From assembly GCF_001610875.1 (NCBI RefSeq), contig NZ_CP011272.1, positions 1,345,988 through 1,409,987 of the forward strand: a stretch of DNA of 64,000 bases, read 5' to 3'. The stretch is from Pirellula sp. SH-Sr6A. GTDB lineage: Bacteria; Planctomycetota; Planctomycetia; Pirellulales; Pirellulaceae. Position 1 is the first letter of the stretch. Each line of letters starts with the position of its first letter. The position numbers and the translations under genes were made by a program. The notes beneath the pieces were generated by a model. That model saw only the letters and a list, made by a program, of their open reading frames with translations, was not told where the DNA came from and searched no databases. Positions 46,201 through 53,105 of this stretch are shown here, piece by piece.

Positions 46201-46627
46201 CGAGCAACATGATTTCACCCATGATGGATGAAATAGGCGCGAGCGTCGGGTTGGTACCCGCCGGTAGTTTTGATTGAGCTAGCTGCAACTTCTCATTCAC
46301 GATCTGTCGATCAATGAAGATGTCGGTTCCCCAGTCAAACTCAACCCAAATGATCGATAGACCAATGGCCGACGATGAGCGAACGCGTTTGACGCCGGTC
46401 GCTCCGTTTAAGAGTAATTCGATCGGTCGCGTCACGAGCACTTCGACTTCTTCCGGAGCCAGGCCCGGTGCTTCGGTCATAATCGTCACCGTGGGACGAT
46501 TAAGGTCGGGAAACACATCGACGGGCATAGTCCGAAGCAAAGATGCTCCGACTAGCATTACGAGCAGTGAGGCAATCGCAACGATCGCCCGGTTGTGCAA
46601 TGAGAAACGAATGATGCTGTCGAGCAA
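43193..46627 (-). CDS. Heavy-metal efflux RND pump (CusA/CzcA family)
   Basis: 1144 residues. Starts IIRFSLHNRAIVAIASLLVM, with porter-domain landmarks (VDVFPDLNRPTVTIMTEAPG, EEVEVLVTRPIELLLNGATG) and twelve predicted helices; the end has VGFITLIGIVSRNGIMMISH and LLPLLFGYGEPGKEIL. The helix-4 ion-relay motif is AIGDLVDDSIVDVENIYRR. This is neither the CzcA form (DFG...DGA) nor the CusA form (...DAAIVMIEN), so metal specificity is not clear. It exports metal ions from periplasm or cytoplasm with the adaptor next door. No outer-membrane factor gene is in the operon. Confidence 0.93.
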   Translation of the reverse strand: MLDSIIRFSLHNRAIVAIASLLVMLVGASLLRTMPVDVFPDLNRPTVTIMTEAPGLAPEEVEVLVTRPIELLLNGATGVKRVRSSSAIGLSIIWVEFDWGTDIFIDRQIVNEKLQLAQSKLPAGTNPTLAPISSIMGEIMLLALRSDIEPSSKFEADAKAMELRTLGEFTVRNRLLAVEGVSQVSVMGGILKQYQVLTSPSRLAARNVTLAQLTDATAKANVLAGGGVMDRGEKESLLRIQGQSLTLEEVAATPILWREQVPIRIGDVADVKLGGPIKRGDASAVVKIEPDVNFAVDRAAEYAQMNDGEHQAASDRDLVGQPHARPYRELRGGMAVMLTVQKQPDADTIKLDRRINDVLASVQRELPADVKLESEIFRQSHFIEAAVDNVSEAVRDGAIWVIVILFLLMGNFRTSISSLSSMPLSILLTVIVFYLFGISINTMTLGGIAVAIGDLVDDSIVDVENIYRRLRENKQLPTEAQKPALDVIFSASSEIRNSIVYATLIVVLVVLPLFMMSGIEGRLFAPLGIAYIVALLCSLVVALTFTPVLASVLLPRAPFLADRREPLIMRWLKYWDERLLRWTLSRPRTVLAGVSVLVLLSCMTLPWMGGEFLPPFNEGTATINLRLEPGTSLGESQRIAGRVEDILLEVPEVLSVARRTGRAELDEHAEGVNNTEFEVRFAQHKTEKVGWHNAVLRAIPIAHLWSFEYQGRAQESVIADLRDRISSIPGAAVNIGQPISHRLDHMMSGIRAQIAVKVFGPDLRELRTAAYDIQARMQEIDGVVDLQIEPQIEISQLQMRVKRDEASRYGLTPGDVAEVLETAFKGRIVSQVIEEDKYFGLVVWYDEEARKDPNVIEETILETPSGAKVALSQVAEILDTTGPNVLNRENVQRRVAVFCNVQGRDLASVVRDIKLALQPVEQSLHELPGEYYLDYSGQFEAQQQATYRLWGFALLSIVGVYLLLMKALGSQRSALQVIVNVPLAALGAIVALLIVNRPEASEFVGQAWYLWPGIWIQATHLSLAHWVGFITLIGIVSRNGIMMISHYQHLMEVDGMPFGKEMIIRGSLERLAPVMMTAMTSFVGLLPLLFGYGEPGKEILYPLSIVLFGGMIASTVLDQIVTPALFYLFGSGLPVSDQVSSPNV

Positions 46628-46632
46628 GGATG

Positions 46633-48852
46633 CTACCTCAATGATGCAAAGGCCGTCTGTAACTCACGACCACCAACGGTTACGACCAACTCACCCGCTT
46701 CGATACCGTCAACAATTTCCGTGTACGCACCGTCAGAGCGACCAATTTTTAGTCGGCGTCGATCGACGTATCCATCGTCCTTTTGAACAAAGCTGAAATA
46801 GTGCATCCCCTCGCGAAGGATGGCGGATGAGGGGATCGCAAGAGTCGATGTCGGACTTCCGATCGGCAAGACGACCGTGATCAATGCGCCTGAGCGAAGT
46901 TGCGGGACACTGGAGTTAGACTTTGGAGTAAGCCATATCCTCTGTGTGCGGGTCGACTCGTTTACGGTTGGACTGATTCGTGAAACGACGACTGGAAAGC
47001 TAATGTCAGGATCGGCAAGTATCGTGGCGATGCCATTCACTTCTCCATTTAGAGAATGGGTCTCGGGCGATCGTACATGCGCCTCAATCCATACGGACTC
47101 GAGATTGTGAATTTCGACAAGAGGCTGGCTCGCGGAAACGGTTTCGCCTAATGTGACTACGGACGAGGTAATGCGCCCTGCTATGTTGGAGCGAAGTGGA
47201 AGATAGTTGAGGATTCGCCGTTCTTTAACGATTGATTCTATTTCGCTTTCAAGTAATCCCAACGTAGAAAGCTGCCGCCTTAGGCTTTCGGCCCGCGCCT
47301 TTAACTGGTCCGCTTCCGAGCGCGTTTCCAATACGATGCGTAGTGAAACCGCATCGCCTTTGACGCCGTCAAGCCGATCAGCGCGACGAAGCGAGAGATC
47401 GGCGTCAAGCGACGTGCTGATCAGGTCGAGCTGGAGCTTGTGAAATTCAGGCGAAGCAATCTCCAATAATATTTCACCGGCCTCGACGTATCGTCCCGGA
47501 TTTAGTTTGTGCGAATAGACCGTTCCGTCTAGTTGAGAGGAAAGTACGCTTCGGTTCTCGGGGGGCAACGTCACGGACGCTGTTAGCTGCGTAGTCGAAG
47601 CAACTTCGCGGTGACTCGCTGGCTCGGACCGTATCCCTAAACGTTGCTGGTCACTGCTATAGAGCTTTAGGACGCCAAGAAAGAACAAGCTCGACAACTC
47701 GTGACCTCCCTTTACTACCACTCGGTCACCAGGATAAATGTCGCCTTGGAGCACTTCGACCATCGGCTCGCTTTGCTTATGCGCTTCCAGAGTACGCTTA
47801 CCTAACTGGATGGTTTTCTTCCGGTACTCTGCGGATGTCCGAGTCGATGCCTCTTCAACAAATACATAATTCTGCAGCCCGTCGCTGTATACTGCCCGCT
47901 GCGGAACGGTGAGTTTCTCATCTTGCTCTGACGTATAAATCGTGCCCCGACCAACAAGTCCAGGAATGATCGTTTGGTTTGCGAGTGTCATCCACGCTGA
48001 ACTGACTTGAGTTTGGGAATCTAAACCAGCATCCATGCGATCGATAATGCCTTCTACCGAGATCGACGACGCAGGGAACTCGACCTTCACTCGGTTGCCT
48101 ACTTTGGCCTTGAAAATATCCTTTTCCAAGAGTTGAAGCCGAACCCAAACTTCATCGGTATTAACAACTTCAAATAGGTGTTCCAACGCCTCCACGTACT
48201 TGCCCTCTGCCAGGTCCGAGTGAAGGATCTGGCCAGCGATAGGCGACCGAATGGGATAGTTCAACGAACCAGATGCGCTGTTTTGGAAGACATCGGAAGA
48301 AACGCCAAGAGTACGGGCGCGAATTCGGGCGACTTCCACTCGGTTCTGACTCTGCTCAACTGCGTTTTCGATTTCCAGCAATCGTTGCATCGGCACAGCG
48401 CCGGCCAACGCAGTTGGTCTTGTCATGTCAAGCAGACGCTGATTAAGGCTTACGTCATTAACTGCTTGCTGATAATCCAGTTTGAGCAGTTCCAATTCGC
48501 GGCTACTCAACTCGGCAATGATCTGGTCCTTTTTCACAAAGTCCCCAGGACGCGATAGTAGTTTGGCGATGCGACCAGAGATCTGCGCCGAGCCGAACGC
48601 CTTTGCTTGCCACGGTGTAACGGCCTCCGCATAGACCGTCAACGTGGAAGCAACGGTGCCTACCAGAAGTTCTTCCGCTTGAAGTCCAATGGCATTCCGC
48701 GCTTGCGCTGACAATGTCAGTTGACCATTCTGTGTATCAACTTGAACACCCTTGGTGGGAAGCGGTTGATGTCCCTCGTGGCCGCTAGCCGCCGACGTAG
48801 CCAGGGCAAGCATTAACACTGCGATGAATCGAGCTTGTGATGGAAGATTCAT
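46633..48852 (-). CDS. Tandem-duplicated RND periplasmic adaptor (two CusB/HlyD modules)
   Basis: 739 residues, about twice normal. Signal peptide and a metal-binding-like HEGHQPLP start. Module one (~60-385): GSAQISGRIAKLLSRPGDFV, helical hairpin, SPIAGQILHSDLAEGKYVEA, a beta-barrel and a membrane-proximal end. Module two (~410-739) repeats the order: SQLDGTVYSHKLNPGRYVEA, hairpin, SNIAGRITSSVVTLGETVSA, barrel, IPSSAILREG, VDGIEAGELVVTVGG. Adaptors act as hexamers on RND trimers, so a fused pair would form a trimer of covalent dimers. It lies five bases from the pump gene. Confidence 0.92.
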   Translation of the reverse strand: MNLPSQARFIAVLMLALATSAASGHEGHQPLPTKGVQVDTQNGQLTLSAQARNAIGLQAEELLVGTVASTLTVYAEAVTPWQAKAFGSAQISGRIAKLLSRPGDFVKKDQIIAELSSRELELLKLDYQQAVNDVSLNQRLLDMTRPTALAGAVPMQRLLEIENAVEQSQNRVEVARIRARTLGVSSDVFQNSASGSLNYPIRSPIAGQILHSDLAEGKYVEALEHLFEVVNTDEVWVRLQLLEKDIFKAKVGNRVKVEFPASSISVEGIIDRMDAGLDSQTQVSSAWMTLANQTIIPGLVGRGTIYTSEQDEKLTVPQRAVYSDGLQNYVFVEEASTRTSAEYRKKTIQLGKRTLEAHKQSEPMVEVLQGDIYPGDRVVVKGGHELSSLFFLGVLKLYSSDQQRLGIRSEPASHREVASTTQLTASVTLPPENRSVLSSQLDGTVYSHKLNPGRYVEAGEILLEIASPEFHKLQLDLISTSLDADLSLRRADRLDGVKGDAVSLRIVLETRSEADQLKARAESLRRQLSTLGLLESEIESIVKERRILNYLPLRSNIAGRITSSVVTLGETVSASQPLVEIHNLESVWIEAHVRSPETHSLNGEVNGIATILADPDISFPVVVSRISPTVNESTRTQRIWLTPKSNSSVPQLRSGALITVVLPIGSPTSTLAIPSSAILREGMHYFSFVQKDDGYVDRRRLKIGRSDGAYTEIVDGIEAGELVVTVGGRELQTAFASLR

Positions 48853-48855
48853 AAC

Positions 48856-49761
48856 CTACTTCTTGATGAAACTATCTGGATCAGGCAGCGGGTCCGTTGA
48901 CTCTTTTGCGGAAGCCAAAAATTCGTCGACGCACGGAGGGCAGCAGAACTCGTAAGGCTTACCATCGATAATCCACGTAAATTTGGAATTCGCTTTTGTT
49001 CCCGAGATAGGACACAGCATGTCGCCGACTTCTGGCTTCATGTCATGTTCCGACTTCATCCCTTTGAACTTTTGCGAAGCCGTCATATTGCCATTGGCTT
49101 CGATGTCCGCAACGGTGTACCGACCGCCCGGTGTCAAATACAACTCTCGTTCTGCTTCGTTAGCGACCTTAGCCGGCATGTCGGACGATTCATCATGGCT
49201 CTCCTGCCCAGAGACAAAACCCAGACGAAATCGCTCGCCATCGATTCGAATGTTTGGAATGGTTACATCCAGCTTGCGCCCCACCAGCTCCTGTGGCAGT
49301 TGCCCCATGAAAAGCGAAGTCTTCCCAGGGCTGTCGCCGTCCTGTGGAGATGCCTCAAACGAGATTGGTTTGGAATCCGCGTCCCCTTCGGCTTTGACAA
49401 ACCCTTTCAACGTCTGGCTTTCCACGTCGATAACTCGACTCTCATCCTTGCCAAGCGTGTAAAGCCGAACAGCACCTGCTGAATCGATGACCGCTTCCAC
49501 GTGATAACTGTCTCTCCCCAGCGAAATCATGATGCCGCCGTGAGCACCCGGGATATGACCATGTTCACTGTCAGCGTCGCCGGCAATTGAGTTCGTTGCA
49601 GATCTCTCATCGCTTGCAACGCCAGCCTTTTCACCCTCAACGCGTGGTGCAGTCTGATCTGCGGTCTCGTCCGATTGCGACGGATTACAGCCACTAAGGA
49701 AGACCAGAGTGGTCACCGCTAGGGGCAGAATAAACAAACAACACAAGTTCCATCTTTTCAT
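48856..49761 (-). CDS. Lipoprotein with C-terminal TRASH/YHS-like Cys domain
   Basis: 301 residues. Lipobox LSGC after a hydrophobic run. An acidic, His-containing linker (DADSEHGHIPGAHGG) leads to a middle beta domain (GAVRLYTLGKDES, FRLGFVSGQESHD). The C-terminal ~60 residues hold LCPISGTKANSKFTWIIDGK then FCCPPCVDEF, a Cys arrangement like TRASH/YHS metal-binding domains. Three bases from the adaptor gene. Likely a periplasmic or envelope metal-binding component. Confidence 0.82.
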   Translation of the reverse strand: MKRWNLCCLFILPLAVTTLVFLSGCNPSQSDETADQTAPRVEGEKAGVASDERSATNSIAGDADSEHGHIPGAHGGIMISLGRDSYHVEAVIDSAGAVRLYTLGKDESRVIDVESQTLKGFVKAEGDADSKPISFEASPQDGDSPGKTSLFMGQLPQELVGRKLDVTIPNIRIDGERFRLGFVSGQESHDESSDMPAKVANEAERELYLTPGGRYTVADIEANGNMTASQKFKGMKSEHDMKPEVGDMLCPISGTKANSKFTWIIDGKPYEFCCPPCVDEFLASAKESTDPLPDPDSFIKK

Positions 49762-49799
49762 TTCTAAACACCTTCAGTTGAAACAGTAGAATCGGACGG

Positions 49800-50264
49800 T
49801 TACTTCTTGAGCGACGCTTCGTAAAGGTCATCAAGCTTGGACAAGAACTTGGCTGGTTCGGCCTTCATCTTCTTTACACATGGCGGGCAACAGACGTATA
49901 CAAAGTGCCCATCGACAATACCGTGCTTCGAATCGGCAGAGATTTCATTGTCCGTCATCACCAAGCAGTGTCCTTGGGCTTTGGCGAAGTTGGTTCGGAT
50001 CTTTTCAATGTGCTTGGCATCCGGCTTCGCCTCTAGGCATGCTTCACAACAGACATAAAGCACCTCTTTGGTTTCTGGATTCGTCATCTTGACCGGCTTG
50101 GCATGGTCAGTGAGGGACTCGCCCGACACTGGACATATCGCTTGCACAGCTATCCGCAGACGCTCGCGACGTTGCTCAGACGTTTCGTCTTTTGCTGTTT
50201 GCGCATAACTTGATGCTGCCGCAGTGAAAACGAAAAGGAGAGCGAGAATACTGTTCTTGATCAT
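49800..50264 (-). CDS. Exported protein with paired TRASH-like Cys motifs
   Basis: 154 residues with a signal peptide (ILALLFVFTAAASSYA). Cys motifs: ICPVSGESL, VLYVCCEACLEAKP and FVYVCCPPCVKKM, i.e. CPVSG plus two CCxxC clusters. Related to the C-terminal domain of the next gene (FCCPPCVDEF). Probably binds soft metal ions in the periplasm. 38 bp before the lipoprotein gene. Confidence 0.82.
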   Translation of the reverse strand: MIKNSILALLFVFTAAASSYAQTAKDETSEQRRERLRIAVQAICPVSGESLTDHAKPVKMTNPETKEVLYVCCEACLEAKPDAKHIEKIRTNFAKAQGHCLVMTDNEISADSKHGIVDGHFVYVCCPPCVKKMKAEPAKFLSKLDDLYEASLKK

Positions 50265-50325
50265 GGTTTGGTCCTCTATGGAACAAGGGAGTTGGAAAGG
50301 GATAGCGAATTCATCGAAGTGGAAC

Positions 50326-51165
50326 TTACAACTTCAGAGATGCTACCCAGTGATTCACTTCAGTCAGATCATCTGCGCCGAGGATCGTCATTTGCCGATC
50401 TTGATTTCTCCAGCTAACGGCTAGTTGCCCAGCTGACTCAATAATCTTGCAAGGCATGCCCGCGCACTGCGTCTCAATTGACGGGGAGTCGCCAAACCAG
50501 ACAGGTTGCTCATCTCTGTGTTCAAAAACAATCAGTGATGTGCCGTCGCTTCGCTCACAAATGGTTGCCGAGCATTTGCAGCATGGCATGTTCAAAACGT
50601 GTGTTGACACACGTGTGAACCCCTCGGGAACACTCTTGAATAATGCCGGCTGATAACCAAGATATTTCGTAGCTTCTTCGGTACCTAGTTCACGGCCGTC
50701 GTACTTCTCGCTCAGTTTGGACAAGGCGATCTGAGGTTCCGTTCTGGCTGAGCGGAATACCTCGGCAAAATCTACAGCCATGGCAGCATGATCGTGCAAC
50801 GCATTAGCGGTGTCGTGATTATCGGGCGCAGCATAGCGCAGTGCCGAAACCAGGATAAGAACACCAGCAGCCGCGGCCAAAATAGAAGTGCCATAACGCT
50901 TGGCCCAATCCCTCCATTGGAATTCTGTCGAAGCAAGTGTCACAACAGGAGATTCAAGTTTGCGAGAAACTTGTTCCCATACTGCTTCCGTATCGACTAT
51001 TCGCTCCGAACGTCGCATCAATACGCCCATCGAGCGGTATTCAGACATCAGCCCACGGCATGCATCGCATTGCTCAACATGCTCCTCCAGTTGGAGACAA
51101 GCCGCGGTGTCGAGCTCTTGGTCGATGTACGCCGACAAGTGCTCTGCAACCATATCGCAATTCAT
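50326..51165 (-). CDS. Anti-sigma factor (zf-HC2) with Cys-rich outer domain
   Basis: 279 residues. N-terminal zinc-finger anti-sigma domain (Cys3; later HVEQCDACRGL gives His-x3-Cys-x2-Cys), one membrane helix (SILAAAAGVLILVSALRY, ~93-110), then an outer domain with NMPCCKCSATICER and CAGMPCKI. The cysteines in the outer domain suggest direct sensing of metal, which would release the sigma factor; this is inference. It follows the sigma gene by two bases. Confidence 0.9.
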   Translation of the reverse strand: MNCDMVAEHLSAYIDQELDTAACLQLEEHVEQCDACRGLMSEYRSMGVLMRRSERIVDTEAVWEQVSRKLESPVVTLASTEFQWRDWAKRYGTSILAAAAGVLILVSALRYAAPDNHDTANALHDHAAMAVDFAEVFRSARTEPQIALSKLSEKYDGRELGTEEATKYLGYQPALFKSVPEGFTRVSTHVLNMPCCKCSATICERSDGTSLIVFEHRDEQPVWFGDSPSIETQCAGMPCKIIESAGQLAVSWRNQDRQMTILGADDLTEVNHWVASLKL

Positions 51166-51167
51166 TC

Positions 51168-51776
51168 TTATGCCTCCCAGCCCAAGTGGATCAGAGAAGT
51201 CCTCAATTCGTTTCTAGCCTTGTTTAGTCGTGAACCAACGGTACCTTCGGGTATGCCCAGAACGCTTGCGATCGCTGAGTATCCAAGCCCTTCGACTTCT
51301 TTCATGTGCAAAATCGCTCGCTGCTCACCCGTGATTTGCTGCATAGCCAACTCAAGAACCTCGATGTCTTCGTCTGCTTGAATCTTTTGATTAAAATCTA
51401 AAGACACCTCTCCAGCCTCCGCGACTTTTTGAATGCGCTGTTCTTCCCGTTTCATTTTTCGCAGGTACTGCAAGCTTTGATTCACAGCCATGCGGTGCGC
51501 CCATGTTTCGAGCGTCGATTCGAAACGAAACTGACTAAGCCTCGAAAACAAGTGGATAACGAAGTCCTGCATCACGTCGTCAGCATGACTATCGCCAACA
51601 ATCTTTCGAATGACTCGATAGCACCTGGCTGCCAATAGCTCGTAAATGTGCTTTTGTGACTCTCGATGTCCGTTGCTGGCACGACTAATCCACAGCGTCA
51701 ATTCTTCTTTAGTCAGCGGTGATGCACGATCCTCCGCTTTTCCATTCATCTCATTGGATGACTCTGTTGGTATCAT
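51168..51776 (-). CDS. ECF-type RNA polymerase sigma factor
   Basis: 202 residues. Region 2 (ILWISRASNGHRESQKHIYE-like start in another order here: WISRASNGHRESQKHIYELL, DVMQDFVIHLFSRL, WAHRMAVNQSLQYLRK) and region 4 (MKEVEGLGYSAIASVLGIPE, GTVGSRLNKARNELR). Paired with the anti-sigma gene directly downstream, and therefore the likely regulator of the metal operon and perhaps of the CopZ/CopA genes. The target promoter was not identified. Confidence 0.92.
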   Translation of the reverse strand: MIPTESSNEMNGKAEDRASPLTKEELTLWISRASNGHRESQKHIYELLAARCYRVIRKIVGDSHADDVMQDFVIHLFSRLSQFRFESTLETWAHRMAVNQSLQYLRKMKREEQRIQKVAEAGEVSLDFNQKIQADEDIEVLELAMQQITGEQRAILHMKEVEGLGYSAIASVLGIPEGTVGSRLNKARNELRTSLIHLGWEA

Positions 51777-51867
51777 TCTTCACTCCTTCCCGCCGAAAAG
51801 AGAAAACTGCCCGAAGCCTTCGGAAGCTTCGAGCAGGACTCAATCTCAGACCGTACTTGTCGTCGAT

Positions 51868-52041
51868 CTAGCGAAGGCAGCAAGGTTGATCTACAGCACA
51901 GCAGTAAGCATTTTTCATGCAGCAGGAAGCTTCGCTAACGGAGGCCTCAGACGCTGCATTCGTGCTTTGCTGACTTCCATTTACCGAGTAGGAAACTGCG
52001 GAAAGAGCGAGAACGCTCAAAAGAGCGAGTTTTGTCAACAT
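51868..52041 (-). CDS. 57-residue exported peptide with three Cys-Cys pairs
   Basis: ATG at 52041 with AGGTG upstream. A signal peptide (MLTKLALLSVLALSAVSYSV) is followed by a Ser/Ala linker and SCCMKNAYCCAVDQPCC before the stop at 51868. Six of the last 20 residues are Cys, all in pairs. It lies 91 bp upstream of the sigma gene on the same strand, so it may be the first product of the metal operon. Probably a soft-metal-binding or sensing peptide. No homologue recalled. Confidence 0.72.
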   Translation of the reverse strand: MLTKLALLSVLALSAVSYSVNGSQQSTNAASEASVSEASCCMKNAYCCAVDQPCCLR

Positions 52042-52144
52042 GATTCACCTATTTTGTATAAGAAACTAAAAAGCCAGTGGTGTGTGCCTGAAGTTAAGCA
52101 CACAGCCAGTCAACAATCCCGAAGCTATCGGATTGTCGGTCTTC

Positions 52145-52615
52145 TCATTTCTTCCAAACACAGGCGATCGACTGCCAGGAACAACCCTCGAAGGGAATTG
52201 GAACTTCATGTCTTTGAAACACAATCCGTTGCGCACGAGGGATGACGTCCCAAGTCGCGAGGCTAGTCGCGATATACTGCACAGCAATGGACGCAGATCG
52301 AGGTTCGTGCTGAGCAGTAGCGCTAGAAATAGCTTTCGCGCATTGGCATTCGTTGCTCCCCGCAACGCTGAAAGTTCGAAGTCCCTCGGAATTCACACTT
52401 CTCGCACCGGATGCTTGGGCAGCAGCACATTTGGGGCACTTTGGCGCTAGGGACGCGTTTGGCATCGCGTGATCAGCGCTGGCTGGCGTAGCCACTTGCG
52501 CAGTCGCCAGACTTGCAATGATCGTTCGCGAGAGGCAGCAACACGAAACTCCGCCAAAGATTTGACTGTACGCAACCGCGAACAGCAAAACGATATGGAG
52601 GGTAAGTGATGACAT
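52145..52615 (-). CDS. Exported or membrane-anchored Cys-rich protein
   Basis: 156 residues. An N-terminal hydrophobic segment (LTLHIVLLFAVAYSQIFGGV) runs into SCCCLS, then LAPKCPKCAAAQ and ECQCAKA. Size and Cys motifs fit small periplasmic proteins found beside copper-resistance genes. It heads the minus-strand island, 103 bp before the Cys-pair peptide, and is divergent from the CopZ-like gene. No family name can be given. Confidence 0.65.
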   Translation of the reverse strand: MSSLTLHIVLLFAVAYSQIFGGVSCCCLSRTIIASLATAQVATPASADHAMPNASLAPKCPKCAAAQASGARSVNSEGLRTFSVAGSNECQCAKAISSATAQHEPRSASIAVQYIATSLATWDVIPRAQRIVFQRHEVPIPFEGCSWQSIACVWKK

Positions 52616-52841
52616 GACTCGTGCTTTTGCTTCAAATTTCGAGGCTTACGTGCTTTGGATGGACCTCAAGCCGCGTTCCTTCACGGAATTTCCGATTTTT
52701 TTTCCGATTTTGGCTCCGCGAGTCGAAGTGCCGGCAGATTCCCCCGCGAACAGGACCATTCTACCTGAAGAATCGGTACCGTGCCGGCATCCAACCTAGC
52801 GATACGGCCACTTCACCTCTACGCCAATAAGAGACGCAAAA
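52616..52841. promoter_or_regulatory. Divergent promoter region of the metal island
   Basis: 226 bp between the minus-strand Cys-rich gene and the plus-strand HMA gene. It must hold promoters for both. A direct repeat TTCCGATTTT (about 52697-52722) is the only evident motif; no clear CueR-type dyad was seen. Confidence 0.5.
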
Positions 52842-53060
52842 ATGAACCAAGAACCACGTAAACAGGCCTTCCAGATCACTGGCATGACCTGCGGCCACTG
52901 TAAATCAGCGGTTGAGTCAGCCATCCGAGCCACCGATGGCGTAACCGCTGCCCAGGTTGATTTGAAAGCAGGAAAAGCAGTTGTCGAGGGGCAATTCGTC
53001 GACAAATCAATAATGGCTTCCGTCGAAGAAGCCGGCTATGAAGCAGTAGCCTCTAATTAG
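52842..53060 (+). CDS. copZ: HMA-domain copper chaperone (CopZ-like)
   Basis: 72 residues, one heavy-metal-associated domain. GMTCGHCKSAVESAI gives the Cys-x2-Cys copper site; the beta-alpha-beta pattern runs to EAGYEAV. It would carry Cu(I) in the cytoplasm to the CopA ATPase, whose gene begins 45 bp later. Confidence 0.92.
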   Translation: MNQEPRKQAFQITGMTCGHCKSAVESAIRATDGVTAAQVDLKAGKAVVEGQFVDKSIMASVEEAGYEAVASN

Positions 53061-53105
53061 CAAGCGCTAGCCAAATGGTGGGCCTCTCAGACGAGGAGAT
53101 GGATA

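Noticed and set aside
52616-52841. CueR/MerR-type operator before copZ
   Set aside because: No dyad with the 19-20 bp promoter spacing was found; control by the ECF sigma factor is more in keeping with the locus.
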